Shown here piece after piece: positions 36,175 through 48,544 of a DNA stretch of 64,000 bases. The notes beneath the pieces are model-generated. The model worked only from the letters and a program-made list of their open reading frames with translations. It was not told the origin of the DNA and made no database searches. Source of the DNA: Druceiella hillmani (lineage: Eukaryota > Arthropoda > Insecta > Lepidoptera > Hepialidae). Both the position numbers and the translations under genes were made by a program. Each line of letters starts with the position of its first letter. The stretch's first letter is position 1. The DNA lies in NCBI GenBank assembly GCA_039881145.1, contig JAYKKI010000039.1, forward strand, positions 16,932,001 to 16,996,000, in the 5' to 3' direction.

Positions 36175-37025
36175 CTAGAAGCTATACGTCTTTAGCATAA
36201 TACCAAAATAACTTTATTTAGCCCGGACATAATTAATGGAAATAAAATAATAAAAGGACTGGAGCGAGATTATAACTACGGCTGGGAAAATCTAATTGAA
36301 ATTTAAATTTTATTTTTTTTAAATTAAAATTAATTAAATAAAAATTTAAATTTAAAATTTATTTGACAGATGAGTGAACCAAAATTTTATTTTTCTGCCG
36401 GCTTTCCTTTATAAACTGATCATCTGCCAGACGGTTGCCAAATTATCGCACTTCCACTTTGTTATTTTCTCATACAGAGTAGTAAAAAATTTGATCTTTC
36501 CAATATAATCATTACCATTTAATTTATAATAATAATAATAATAATGTTACCACTATTTCTTAAAAATTATGTTTATTATTTATTTATATATTATTTAAGT
36601 TATGTTTATTTATTTTAAAAATTTTAATGAATACTCAGCTTTCAATTTAATATAAACCATGTGTTTAAATCAATTGTTAAATTTAGTAACACAATCTAAA
36701 TAAAATTCAATTAATAATCAAAATAAATAAATCTGCTGAAAATTGATTGTGATTTATTAACTTTAAGCATTTAATAAATGACAAATTAATAATTTATAAC
36801 GCAAATAAACAGATTACCACAGAAAGCCAGCAGAAATAAAAATGATGGACCACTCATCTGTCAAACAAACTGTAAATATATGTTTAGTGAGCAACTTCGT
36901 GGTGTCGATTTCCTATAGATTTTAGACTGCATAGTGAGCAACTTCATTCTGTCAAATTTTTGTCGCATTCGTAAAATTTTACTCTCATAATTTTTTCATA
37001 ACGCGCCTAAAGAAGCATAACTTTA
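36175..37025 (+). mobile_element. TIR element family A, longest copy (~0.85 kb)
   Basis: The left end CTAGAAGCTATACGTCTTTA is the inverted counterpart of the right end GCCTAAAGAAGCATAACTTT, with a few mismatches. Internal landmarks (AATGGAAATAAAATAATAAA, CAGCAGAAATAAAAATGATG, GTGAGCAACTTCGTGG) match the copies at 2.5 and 7.7 kb. The middle is simple AT-rich sequence with an AATAATAATAAT run. It encodes no transposase and depends on another element for movement. Confidence 0.6.
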
Positions 37026-37324
37026 AAAACATTTTGTGCGTAAGTCAAAACTTTCTATAGTGCCTTCACGTATCCGTCTGTTTGCATCTCTCAGTTCAAA
37101 GTTTTATGTTGCACTGAAATTTGATTCTTTCTTCTACTGGTAATTTACAATGTACTGCAGTTTTGTTAATAAAATTATCTGTTATAATTTATAACATTCT
37201 GATAATTATTTGCGTCTCCAGAACTTTGCAATTCCACAATTGCCTTGGGAATATGTGCAATATTTTTTTTTCAATTTTCATTCAGTACCCTTAATCGAAT
37301 GTTACTTAATTTTTATTAACAAGT

Positions 37325-37648
37325 AAATGAAACTATGTAACCTAGTATCATATCTACTTTATTTAAATTCTTAACCACGACCTAGGTTTCGTTGTATGAC
37401 AACATCTTCAGGTGGATAATTTGAAGAAATTAACTCGTAAATGCTTCCAACAGCATTTAAATTTTACACTAAACAAAAGTTAATCTCTGCAAATTGCCCA
37501 TCTGAAGATGTTGTCATATCATGAAACCCAAGTCGTGGTTAAGAATTTAAATAGATATAATACTACATCACGAAGTTTCCTTTACATGTTATTAAAAATG
37601 AAGTAATAATGAATTTCTACAAACTTAACGCCATGTATATTCAATAAT
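37325..37648. mobile_element. Foldback element copy 2, arms with unique spacer
   Basis: The left arm (from AAATGAAACTATGTA) and the right arm (to CATCACGAAGTTTCCTTTAC) are inverted repeats of about 90 bp, more diverged than in copy 1 and separated by about 75 bp of sequence that is not palindromic. The shared tail (AATAATGAATTTCTAC, AACGCCATGTATATTCAATA) follows to about 37648. Confidence 0.75.
37375..37415 (-). ncRNA. Hammerhead-like motif, copy 2 left arm, intact
   Basis: Minus strand: CCAC, CTGAAGA, extra T, GTTGT-CAT-ACAAC, GAAA, CCTAGG, TC, GTGG, exactly 41 nt. The stem II loop is CAT rather than AAT, a change confined to the loop. The right-arm equivalent at about 37498-37538 (+) has a broken stem II and stem III. 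Confidence 0.45.
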
Positions 37649-38087
37649 TAAATGTTAAAGGTGAATACCAAAAGGTTAAATGTCTGTTTTCTTAAAAACG
37701 ATTCAAGCTAATTAATTCAAACTTCGTGTATTAATAGACTATTTATAATATAACAAGGATTATTATTTTTTACATAGGACAAGTTTTATAAAAGAATATT
37801 TTCGTTCCACACAGAATATATTCATTATAACAACGAGGTAGTTTGTCGGCCTTTAGAATGTCCCGCAAACACTGGTTTCTTTAAGACGACATAGTAAAAT
37901 AACATCACTAAAACTGGAAAACAATTGAAATAATAAAGTCACTAATTGCATCAGACCAGTATATATTATTTGATATTTTTAAAATAAAAACTTTTTTCAT
38001 ATTTCTTACCCAATATATTCCAGAACAAGGAAAGAAACTCATAGGTTTAACGTTTGATCCCTCAAAGTAAAAAAAAAAAACTTATAG

Positions 38088-38230
38088 GATTATTTAGTTA
38101 TCCGTCTGTCCGTCTTTCGGTCTGCTGTCAAAACTCTTTTCCTCAGAAACTACTTGAGGTACGAAATAATTGGCTATATTGGCCTTACATTGCTGTATTA
38201 AATTTGTAAAAAAATTTAGTTTCAATTTAT
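38088..38230 (+). repeat. CCGTCTGTCCGTC-type interspersed repeat, copy 2
   Basis: TATCCGTCTGTCCGTCTTTC followed by CTTTTCCTCAGAAACTACTT. The downstream part is more diverged than in the other two copies. Confidence 0.4.
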
Positions 38231-38360
38231 CAGCTAAAGTTTTTTGATTAACGCAACAGCGTATTTTTTCTTTATTTTAACCATAGTCTTGCTCATCATC
38301 ATGATCATGAAAACTTGTCAGATACTTTTGGTCGACTTACACTATTGAAAATCAGCATTC

Positions 38361-38575
38361 ACAATTAAGTGAAACTACGTGATGTAGTATTATTTCTACT
38401 TCCTTTAAGTTCTTTACCACGACCTAGGTTTCGTTGTATGACAACATCTTCAGGTGGACAATTAGCAAAGAATTCTTTTAAACCTAGGTCGTGGTAAAGA
38501 ACATAAAGAAAGTAGAAATAATACTACATCACGTAGTTTAATTTAATTGTAAATAATGAATTTCTACAAAATTAA
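38361..38575. mobile_element. Foldback element copy 3
   Basis: Inverted ends ACAATTAAGTGAAACTACGT and its complement at 38550. The left arm is complete; the right arm lacks its inner part (starts at AAACCTAGGTCGTGG), giving a 190-bp asymmetric palindrome. The tail is shared only as far as about 38575. Confidence 0.8.
38417..38457 (-). ncRNA. Hammerhead-like motif, copy 3 left arm, intact
   Basis: Same 41-nt arrangement as copy 2, with loop CAT in stem II. All core letters, stem I, stem II, stem III and the GTC triplet are kept; the extra T after the core is present. Confidence 0.45.
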
Positions 38576-38671
38576 ATATTTGAAATTCAGCATAATGGTA
38601 TATCTTATAGCATAAGTGAAGGGAGAAATCCAAGAATCAAGAATTTCTAATTCTATGTGAAATTATACGTG

Positions 38672-38675
<4 letters not shown>

Positions 38676-38719
<44 letters not shown>

Positions 38720-38730
38720 CTTTTTTTTTT
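38676..38730. repeat. (TA)n followed by a T-rich tract
   Basis: About 14 TA units, then two runs of T broken by a single C. Confidence 0.9.
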
Positions 38731-39169
38731 AAATGGGCTTGTGAATGATATAATAGAGAATATAATTACATTGTGAAAAATGTTTTTAAGTAGTTTAATA
38801 AAATTACTACGTTCCATTAAATGTTTGTAAATGCGTAAATATGTACGAAAGCCTCGTAGTGTGATTTTACTAGCGCTTAACAGATTTTTTTAAATGGAAA
38901 AATTATTTTATATTTCTTATCGAATATATTCCAGAACAAATACAGAAATCCATATTTTTTTAAAAACATATACGTATATAGGAAAACATATTTATGTTTT
39001 TCATAATTAACAGCATTTAAATGCTTTCAAAGCTCAGCTGTAATTAATTATAAAAAAGTTACGTTTAATCTTACTGTCATAAAATAAGTCTAATTTTTTT
39101 ACCTAGAAATAAGAAATATATAGTCAATACATCATTCATTAAACAAACCTATATTGCTGCGTTCATGAG

Positions 39170-39640
39170 CTCGTTAGGTGAGATAGGTTAGTATTCATTA
39201 GGACGCCGCTTAATTATTAAATTAATGAAACGGTGAAATCGAAATTAAACACGCATTGCTGAAAGTAATCAGCATCAATTTAAATTTGCTCTATTCAAGA
39301 ACGGTATCAATGCGGCGTAATGATCAACTCAAGTGAAATAATCACATAGTGAAGAAAGTATCCACTGCACAATGATAATGGCGTCCAACATGCAACGTTA
39401 TACGTGCCCTCTTGATTACTGCAGTGATCCGTAAGATAAATTTAATTTAATATAGCACAAAGCACGTTTTTGGGAATTAAATATAATTTAATTTAATTAC
39501 TTTCTAATCGGGGACGGTAAATCACGCGGTCACGATTCCAACGTACAGCGTGAGCTTCCTTCATTTATTATTGATGTACTATTACGGGCCTGTCACTCAG
39601 GCCCGAATTGGGTTATTAATTATGTATTATTATTTGTTAT
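39170..39640. promoter_or_regulatory. Complex, TAAT-rich block with a strong hairpin
   Basis: Non-repetitive sequence holding TTAATTATTAAATTAATGAA, several TAATCA/TGATTA words, and balanced-GC stretches (AATCACGCGGTCACGATTCC). Near its end CGGGCCTG-TCACT-CAGGCCCG (39585-39605) forms an 8-bp GC-rich stem with a 5-base loop. No ORF. The homeodomain-type site density suggests an enhancer, but this is inference from composition. Confidence 0.3.
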
Positions 39641-39997
39641 TATCTATTCGAATTATTATGTGTAATTTTTATTTGTATTTATTTTACTGATTCTCTTCTC
39701 GAATAAATGAATTGTGAAGGGTAATTTTGTGATAATCTAGTTTTGTTACTTAATAAAAAAACTCGACATACCTTTAGATATTTTCTCTATTCAGTTTAAA
39801 ATTCGATTCAAATGATAATTGCAAACTATGGCATAGATTATAATTAAACTTCGCTATTGAATCTTTATAAGTATGTCGTTTTACAAAGAATTACAAATAT
39901 TTCTTTAAAACTAGTAACATTATTATTATTAGTTTTATTATTATTGATAATCATATTAATATTAACATTATTATGTACTTGAGTGCATCTAATTAAT

Positions 39998-40125
39998 ACA
40001 TATGGCAGACTTATTGTTACGAGAGCAATCTCTTACAGCCAACCAAAACAGCAATCCAGCCCCACTCGATGAGCGGCCGGGAATCGAACCCGGATCCCTG
40101 CAGTCCCCTACGCCGCCAAAGACAG
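39998..40125 (-). mobile_element. tRNA-derived SINE head, degenerate
   Basis: On the minus strand GGTTCGATTCC (40080-40090) is a perfect RNA polymerase III B box inside GGGTTCGATTCCCGGCC. TGGCGGCGTAGGGG (40105-40118) resembles an A box, but the two are only about 14 bp apart, far closer than in a tRNA, so the D and anticodon arms are deleted. The body continues as CTCATCGAGTGGGGCTGG and GTAAGAGATTGCTCTCG. This is not a functional tRNA gene. A short decayed tRNA pseudogene is the alternative. Confidence 0.45.
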
Positions 40126-40287
40126 TATACATAATAAAAAAAACTTAATCGAATACAATACAAAAGTTTTTAAATGTAAAGTAATTGATAAATTAAAATT
40201 AATATACAAGCGATAGGTAGAAATTTATCGATTCGACGAAACGAGAATTAGTTCGATTGGTAGTGTGTCAAAAAATTCTTTATAAAA

Positions 40288-40563
40288 ATGGACGAGTTTC
40301 CTATCAGTAGCTTTGCGTTTTATGTGAATTCCAAACCAGTGCAAATGCGAGGTTACAATATGTCATTTAATCAATTGATTTCTAACATATTTTGGAACTT
40401 TAATACAAAACTAAATCACGCCGACATTTCGTCGATAAATGTGCCTTTAACCCGATCACGCATCGAAAACAATACCCCAAAAAACTTAAGTTCGTTGCCA
40501 AAACAAAAAAAAAGGAGAAACTCGACAATAACCGTACACTTAACGAGCGAAATTTACTGCTAA
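40288..40563 (+). CDS. Unrecognised 91-codon ORF
   Basis: The ATG sits in an AAAATGG context at 40288. The product has ordinary composition, no low complexity, and a basic C-terminal run (PKQKKRRN, residues 75-82) that could be a nuclear localisation signal. No family recognised. The opposite strand is partly open as well. A GC-rich island follows at 40650. Could be a small gene, an exon or chance. Confidence 0.3.
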   Translation: MDEFPISSFAFYVNSKPVQMRGYNMSFNQLISNIFWNFNTKLNHADISSINVPLTRSRIENNTPKNLSSLPKQKKRRNSTITVHLTSEIYC

Positions 40564-40639
40564 GTCCGAATCGGCGGCACAAAATGCGCCTATTACCGAG
40601 ATAATGTACAGTCAATGATGTTATTTGTCTGACGCTCAA

Positions 40640-40770
40640 TTGTCGTTATGCGTATCGGTATTCCCACGCTCCCGCTAACTGGGTTAAGCGATCCGTTCGG
40701 GTCGGCGCTCGCCGGCCGCCAATATATCTCGCGTTCGTGTGACGCAATGTATTAGGGCGACTGTACACTT
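40640..40770. promoter_or_regulatory. CpG-rich island
   Basis: GTCGGCGCTCGCCGGCCGCC followed by AATATATCTCGCG. Dense CpG against AT-rich flanks. A TATA-like word directly follows the GC core, but no downstream gene was found. Confidence 0.3.
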
Positions 40771-41861
40771 GCAACGGTTTACGAAGGAATATTTGGGCAA
40801 ATATATTATCAATAATGAATAGCGCCTTACCTTGCGAACTGTTTTTTTGAGTTAAATTAGTCGCAATTTACTTTGCAAACTGCTTTTTCGAGTTAAATTC
40901 ATTTTTATAAGAATTAGTTTAAATTGTATTTACACGTGTTTAGTATTGAGATTATACAGCTGACCGCGCACTATGCTTGCTGCGCGAATGTCGTTACTCG
41001 CACGAACACATACGCATACAGCCATATGTAACAGAAAAAGACAGATAGAAAGAGAGGGAAAGGTCGCCTGGAGGGGGCATAACGTTTTTTCCTTACGTGA
41101 CGATTTCTGCAAGTTCGCTCTGCTGTAAGCCGCGTAAAAGAACTTCGTTCCAAAAATTAATCTATATCGAGGAATATATAAAAAAATTAAAGAAAAAGTG
41201 AATTAAGTGGAAAAAAATGGTTAAAACATTCCCTCGCAAACAAAATCATCAAGTATGAAATTCTTCAAATCGATTTTTTATAATAAGTAATCACCAGCCG
41301 CAATTTTTTTTAAATATATAGTTTTTAATGTATATTCTTTCATGTCATATTAAAAAAAAATTCAAAATATAATTGGTGCTAAACTGCATTTGTTCCAAAA
41401 CTTTTATTTAAATCGTCAATCAGAAAAATAAAAAAGGATATATTTTTTTTATGAAAAGTTATATTATTTTACATAAAAGTTTGTAAATGGTATTTCTACG
41501 GGATTCATTGAGCCCATATAATGAAACAAAATAAAGAGTGTGTCTTGGACCAAGGAAAGATTGTGTAGTGAAGCAAAGTAAATTTGGTCTTGGAACAAGT
41601 AAAGAATGCACAATAAAGCAAACTAAAGATTGTGTCTAAAAACTGTGATTGTATATATTCACTATACACAATGTAACATACATGATAATCCATGAGATTC
41701 GCAGACTCAATAGGATCGTCGAAAAAACTATGTAAAATTCTTAAAAGTAACAAGACATTAATTTTGACAACAGAGCGAATGTCAATGTCAATAAACAGTT
41801 TATATTTAATTCCTTTAGGAAATGAAAAACAACACTTAAAATGCGATAAACATTGATTAGT

Positions 41862-42105
41862 CTAAAACCTTAAAACCTTTGCTAAAACCTTATTACGTTA
41901 AATTTCAAACCTTGAAACAGTTTCCTAAAACTTTATTCTGAAACCTTAAAACCTTATTACGTTAAATTTAAAACCATTAAAACCGTTTCATAAAACTTTA
42001 TTCAGAAACTTTAAAACCATTTCCAAAACCTTGTTACGTTAAATTTACAACCTTAAAGCCTTATTCTAAACTCTTAAAACCATTTATAAAACCTTATTAC
42101 GTACT
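41862..42105. repeat. Degenerate 63-77-bp tandem repeat
   Basis: TTACGTTAAATTT occurs at 41893, 41957 and 42034, and TTACGTA at 42097, each preceded by AAACCTTAAAACC-type sequence. About four units. Confidence 0.8.
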
Positions 42106-42606
42106 TCGTTGGATTTTAATTATTATTTTTATTGCTTATGAAAAATTATGGTCATGTTAAAAATATAATATTTTTGAATTATGAAGATTTTTTTTTTGGT
42201 TTTGAACTTTGATCACAAATTATATTTCATTTTTTCTCTTTCTTGATTGTCAATCGCTGAATTGTTTGGTTTTTACGCTCCAAAAAATATTAACTTTTTT
42301 CGCCCGTTTTTTGTCAATCTCGTTTCATCGTTCAAAAATTTTTGATCCTGGGTTGAGATAACGCTACTTGATTTAGCTTTTTGGGATCTGTAATAAAACA
42401 GCACCGTAGTGATTTAAACCCATGAATATGATTTTGCAAACAGATATTTTATTTCAAGAGATCATAGAGATCTCTGTAGTCAATTATTAAAAAACAAGTT
42501 CCTTAAATACAGAATGGGGCAAATTACTTCTCTTTTCGGGCACACCATCGATTGATATTACCGTTCCTCTTTCAAAATGACGGTGGGGTTTTATTTACAA
42601 TTTTTT

Positions 42607-42865
42607 ACAATTAAATGAAACTACTTAATGTAGTATTTTTTCTACTATATTAAAATTCTTTGCCACGACCTGTATTTCGTTGTATTACAACATCTTTAGG
42701 TGGGCTATTAGCGAAGATTTCTCACCTGCAGATGTTGTAATACAAGGAAAAACAGGTCGAGGTAAAGAATTTTAATAAAGAAGAAAAAAATACGACTTTA
42801 TAGTAGTTTCATTTAATTGTGAATAATTAATTTCCATAAAATTAACGCCAAATATATTCAATATT
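42607..42865. mobile_element. Foldback element copy 4
   Basis: Ends ACAATTAAATGAAACTAC and GTAGTTTCATTTAATTGT bound a 214-bp palindrome (42607-42820). The tail AATTAACGCCAAATATATTC follows. Both hammerhead-like segments are damaged: the left arm (42663-42703, minus) reads CTAAAGA and has a broken stem III; the right arm reads CTGCAGA and lacks GAAA in place. Confidence 0.8.
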
Positions 42866-42939
42866 TACAATTTTTGTAATTTTAAACCCCCTTTTTCGAA
42901 ATACTGAGCTTCAAAATGATTTGTAATGGTTATTAAAAA

Positions 42940-43037
42940 TGGTTTGTAAAAAAGAGTTTTACAAACCAAATTTTAAAATTAAACCCAAGGTTAAAAATTA
43001 TGAAAAGTGGTTATATAATTTTTAACCTTGGGTTTAA
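42940..43037. repeat. Two adjacent perfect hairpins
   Basis: TGGTTTGTAAAA/TTTTACAAACCA (42940-42951, 42957-42968) with a 5-base loop. Then a 22-bp perfect inverted repeat (42979-43000, 43016-43037; core AAACCCAAGGTTAAAAATTA) with a 15-base loop. Both lie just beyond foldback copy 4. Confidence 0.9.
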
Positions 43038-43039
43038 CA

Positions 43040-44085
43040 ATTTTGAAAACAATTAAAATACTAGAATTCAATGAGAACTTTGAACTGAAATTATCTCGGA
43101 TAACTATCATCAACAATTTAAAAAGGTGTAAATAAGCGCGGTATCCTATTTTGTAGATATTCCGCAACGAATTTGGCCATTTTTTTTTATTTAATCAATA
43201 TAAAATCAACCTTTCCATTTTATGTATATGCTGAGTGATATTTGGGTAATCAAATTGAAAGAATTCCTTTACCGGATTTATTTTTTCAATATTACAAAAA
43301 CATATTGTGCGTAATTTTTGAGAATAAACATAGACAAATAAGTTATTCACGTGCTATTGTAACGTCAAAATAACTAATGAAATAATGTCTCAAAATCTCA
43401 TCATAGTACGCGAAATTTTTTTTAGAAAAAATACATTAAAAAAATTCAAAGTTTTTGCACTTACACCAAAATTATGAAAGTATTATTGCTTTAGCATCCA
43501 GAGGGGGATTCGGGGATAAAGACAAAAAATTGATTTTTTTCGATACATTATAAAGTTACTGGCAGGACGTGGTTACCGCGTAGGACCGCGTTAACATCGT
43601 TACTATGGTTATGTTGTTTTTAACAGTTCATATTCTAGCAGTTATTCTTCTTTGTTACAAATCGAATAAGTATGCTATTATTAATGCGTATCATCCAGCT
43701 ATGTTTATGTGTGATTTAATACAAGTTACGAGATTATTTTTTTAATAGTTTTTTGGCCGAAATTTTTGCCACATTACTCGTTTAACTTTCTACCCATTCT
43801 TAGAATGCGACTTTCTTTTAATCTCTTCAAAACAATGTAATAAGTTTATATAATATATTAGTTATTTGTGTTCTATACGCCTCACCCTGAATTCCCTTCC
43901 TTAACTTAAAGCTTTCATTAAAATTATGAAAGGGTTGAATTATCACCCAAAAGCGAGTCAATGAACGTAAGGGGAAAAAGATGTTTTCAAAGGAAATATT
44001 ATTGGATAAGCACAAGTCATAACGGTGCCTGTGGGGATGGATGCACGTAGGTAAATACATACGTATTCATATGCCCATGTGTGCC
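43040..44085. other. Unique AT-rich stretch, no gene seen
   Basis: No recognisable gene or element. Confidence 0.5.
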
Positions 44086-44087
44086 TG

Positions 44088-45230
<1,143 letters not shown>

Positions 45231-45234
45231 CCAC

Positions 45235-46000
45235 CCCTACTGCTTTAAAGACCTGTAAATCTGAAGCGAATATCCGATCAATCTTAATTTGTTTATTTGA
45301 CATTGTTCAGTGGAAAGAACAAAATATTAAGTTTTTGAGATTTTTCGTTTCACGTATGATTTGCGCTTCACATATGAGTTATGTCACCAAAAATGTTAAA
45401 CGAATTTCTAGAGAAACTAAAAAAACTAATTAGATTGGAACCAAGACAGAAATATAAAGACTACGTCGTATCATTCGATGGACTCAAAAATGAGAGAGAT
45501 AGCAATTGTTGACGACTATCGATGTCTCATTCATCAGCAGCTAGGAATATATTGAAAGTCGTTTAAATTTTGTGTAAAGCTACATAATAGTTACAAAAAA
45601 TATTTTTTTTACCTAATGGTGTTCATTCTCATTTAGACAGAGAACCTTTGCTGATATCGACTTAAGAAGACGAAGTTAAATGATATTCACTAAATAATTT
45701 CATGGATACCTTTCAATTGCTAATGTATTAAATATTTTAATGAAAATAGTTTTGAAATTGAAACATCTCTAGTTTCAATTGCAATATTAATTTCTTAAAA
45801 ATACTTCTACATATTAATCAGTAGATGCTGTTAAAACAGAATTATATATCGGTGAAAAAGTAAGGAATTACAACATTCTTTTTCACCCCACCAAGGCGTT
45901 TGTTCTATAAGTATAAAAAAGTTCCAAAAATGGAATAATTTAATGCTTTCAATATAGGAACATAAATATTGAAAAATTTACTAATTCAACAATCATCAAT
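45235..46000. other. Unique AT-rich stretch, no gene seen
   Basis: Leads directly into the 75-bp satellite. Nothing recognised. Confidence 0.5.
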
Positions 46001-46004
46001 TCAA

Positions 46005-47420
46005 AAATCGAATGATTTAATGCGCTCAAAATAGGAACATAAATTAAAATAATGCAACAATCATCAATTCAAAAATCGAATGATTTAATGCGCTCAATAT
46101 TGGAACATAAATTAAAAAATCAACTAATTCAACAATCATCAATTCAAAAGTCGAATGATTTAATGCGCTCAATATTGGAATATAAATTAAAAAATCAACT
46201 AATTCAACAATCATCAAATCAAAAATCAAATGATTTAATGCGCTCAATATTGGAACATAAATTAAAAAATCAACTAATTCAACAATCATCAATTCAAAAA
46301 TCGAATGATTTAATGTGCTCAATATTGGAACATAAATTAAAAAATCAACTAATTCAACAATTATCAATTCAAAAATCTAATCATTTAATGCGCTCAATAC
46401 AGGAATATAAATTAAAAAATCAACTAATTCAACAATCATCAATTCAAAAATCGAATGATTTAATGTGCTCAATATTGGAACATAAATTAAAAAATCAACT
46501 AATTCAACAATTATCAATTTAAAAATCTAATCATTTAATGCGCTCAATATTGGAACATAAATTAAAAAATCAACTAATTCAACAATCATCAATTCAAAAG
46601 TCGAATGATTTAATGCGCTCAATATAGGAATATAAATTAAAAAATCAACTAATTCAACAATTATCCATTCAAAAATCTAATCATTTAATGCCCTCAATAT
46701 TGGAATATAAATTAAAAAATCAACTAATTCAACAATCATCAATTCAAAAATCAAATGATTTAATGCGCTCAATATTGGAACATAAATTAAAAAATCAACT
46801 AATTCAATAATCATCAATTCAAAAATCGAATGATTTAATGTGCTCAATATTGGAACTTAAATTAAAAAATCAACTAATTCAACAATTATCAATTCAAAAA
46901 TCTAATCATTTAATGCGCTCAATATTGGAACATAAATTAAAAAATCAACTAATTCAACAATTATCAATTCAAAAATCTAATCATTTAACGCGCCTAATAT
47001 AGGAATATAAATTAAAAAATCAACTAATTCAACAATCATCAATTCAAAAATCAAATGATTTAATGCGCTCAATATTGGAACATAAATTAAAAAATCAACT
47101 AATTCAATAATCATCAATTCAAAAATCGAATGATTGAATGTGCTCAATATTGGAACTTAAATTAAAAAATCAACTAATTCAACAATTATCAATTCAAAAA
47201 TCTAATCATTTAATGCGCTCAATATTGGAACATAAATTAAAAAATCAACTAATTCAACAATTATCAATTCAGAAATCTAATCATTTAACGCGCCTAATAT
47301 AGGAATATGAATTAAAAAATCAACTAATTCAACAATCTCAATTCAAAAATCGAATGATTTAATGCGCTCAATATTAGCACATAAACTAAAAAATCGAATA
47401 ATTAATCAATCTTCAATTCA
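46005..47420. repeat. 75-bp satellite, about 19 copies
   Basis: Unit: AATTCAACAATCATCAATTC, AAAAATCGAATGATTTAATG, CGCTCAATATTGGAACATAA, ATTAAAAAATCAACT. Because 75 is a multiple of three, frames stay open: 156 codons on plus (46052-46522) and 107 on minus (46044-46367), with 25-residue repeats. Blocks of four units (300 bp) are also repeated: 46741-47030 and 47041-47330 are almost identical, including private variants such as TTCAATAATCATC. The last units decay toward 47500. Confidence 0.95.
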
Positions 47421-47934
47421 AAAATGAAATAATTTAATGCGCTTAATATCGAAAGATATATTAAAAATCGAATAATTCCAGAATTATAAATTTCAAAAAA
47501 ATTGAATAATTTAACGCGCTATATATCGAAACTAGCATGGATGTACTAAATTTAGGTTCTAAATCTGAACCGACCTTTATGTATTGTAGCAAAATGTCAG
47601 TGCCGCACGGTGTAATATCACTATAATGACTCCAAATGCAAGACCGTACAAGAACAGCTGAACAAAAAAACGCTAATATTGAAGTCTAATGAACATTTCG
47701 TTGGGCGCTACTTTGTTCGCATTTATAGGTGGCGAACGATCGAACGAAGAAACTTTGCAAAGTCTAGGACCATTTCACATATTTGCGAAAGTATTTTTAT
47801 TTAAATAAGATCGGTCAACTGCTCGACAAGAATAAACGATACAGCGATTGAGTCCGTAAACATGCTTTAAAGTATTTTTTTAGAATAAGGTTTTAGTCAT
47901 TTTTTTAAGAAGACGCGAGTAATCTTACAAGGGT

Positions 47935-48065
47935 TCTATTTTCCTTAACTGAAACCTTATAGGATCACTCGCGTGTCTGTCTCTCATAGTCGTTTTCTCA
48001 AAAACCTCTTTATGTAGAAATTTGAAATTAGGTATAGTGATAAAATATAATAATCCGCACATATT
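47935..48065 (+). repeat. TGTCTGTCTCTC-type interspersed repeat, copy 3
   Basis: GGATCACTCGCGTGTCTGTC, then AGTCGTTTTCTCAAAAACC, then AATTTGAAATTAGGTATAGT. Block order matches the 30.1-kb copy. Confidence 0.45.
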
Positions 48066-48159
48066 TCATTAAATAACACTTAAATACATTTATATGGACA
48101 TTTGGAGAGGGTTGGGGGGGGGGCAAAATCAATGCTCGAAAAGAAAATTTCATTCCGTA

Positions 48160-48540
48160 TACACGGTATCCGGGGCTAGGAGTCGGACAAAGAAATATAT
48201 TATGCTTTGATTGGAAAACAGTTGATTGAAATAAAATTTAAAAGATGAGTTTGTTCTGAAAATTGAAAACAATATTAATAATTTTTTGTCATCTTTTTCA
48301 TACACACGATACTTGCGCTCACTGTTCCACGCCGCTTGAAGGAATGACCCGCGAACAGCTGGGAATAACATCGCACTCCGGGCAAGTATTGGAAGTGTTA
48401 AAAAGACTTATGTGTAAATTTTTTTTTCACTCAATTAGAAAAAGGACGTGTTTTACGTTTTATTTCAACGGCAATTTATTCCTTTACAGCTAACAAATAG
48501 CGTCTTTATTTGTCCGACGTCTATTCCCGGACACCTTGTA
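48160..48540 (+). mobile_element. Long-TIR MITE with TA target duplication, copy 1
   Basis: TA, then TACACGGTATCCGGGGCTAG at the left. At the right the reverse complement reads TACAAGGTGTCCGGGAATAG, then TA. Both continue into GTCGGACAAA, so the terminal repeat is at least 35 bp and similarity continues to about 100 bp. TA duplication and size (381 bp) fit a non-autonomous Tc1/mariner-type element. The GC-rich centre (ACTTGCGCTCACTG, GAACAGCTGGGAATA, GGGCAAGTATTGG) is itself partly self-complementary. Confidence 0.8.
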
Positions 48541-48544
48541 TAGT

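Noticed and set aside
40078..40120. Functional tRNA gene on the minus strand
   Set aside because: The B box is perfect but the A and B boxes are too close and no cloverleaf can form.
42663..42703. Foldback copy 4 as an active hammerhead
   Set aside because: The core reads CTAAAGA and stem III does not pair; the opposite arm lacks GAAA in place.
46052..46522. 156-codon repeat-protein-like ORF
   Set aside because: The 75-bp satellite is a multiple of three and is open on both strands; later units carry stops and there is no plausible promoter or flanking coding sequence.
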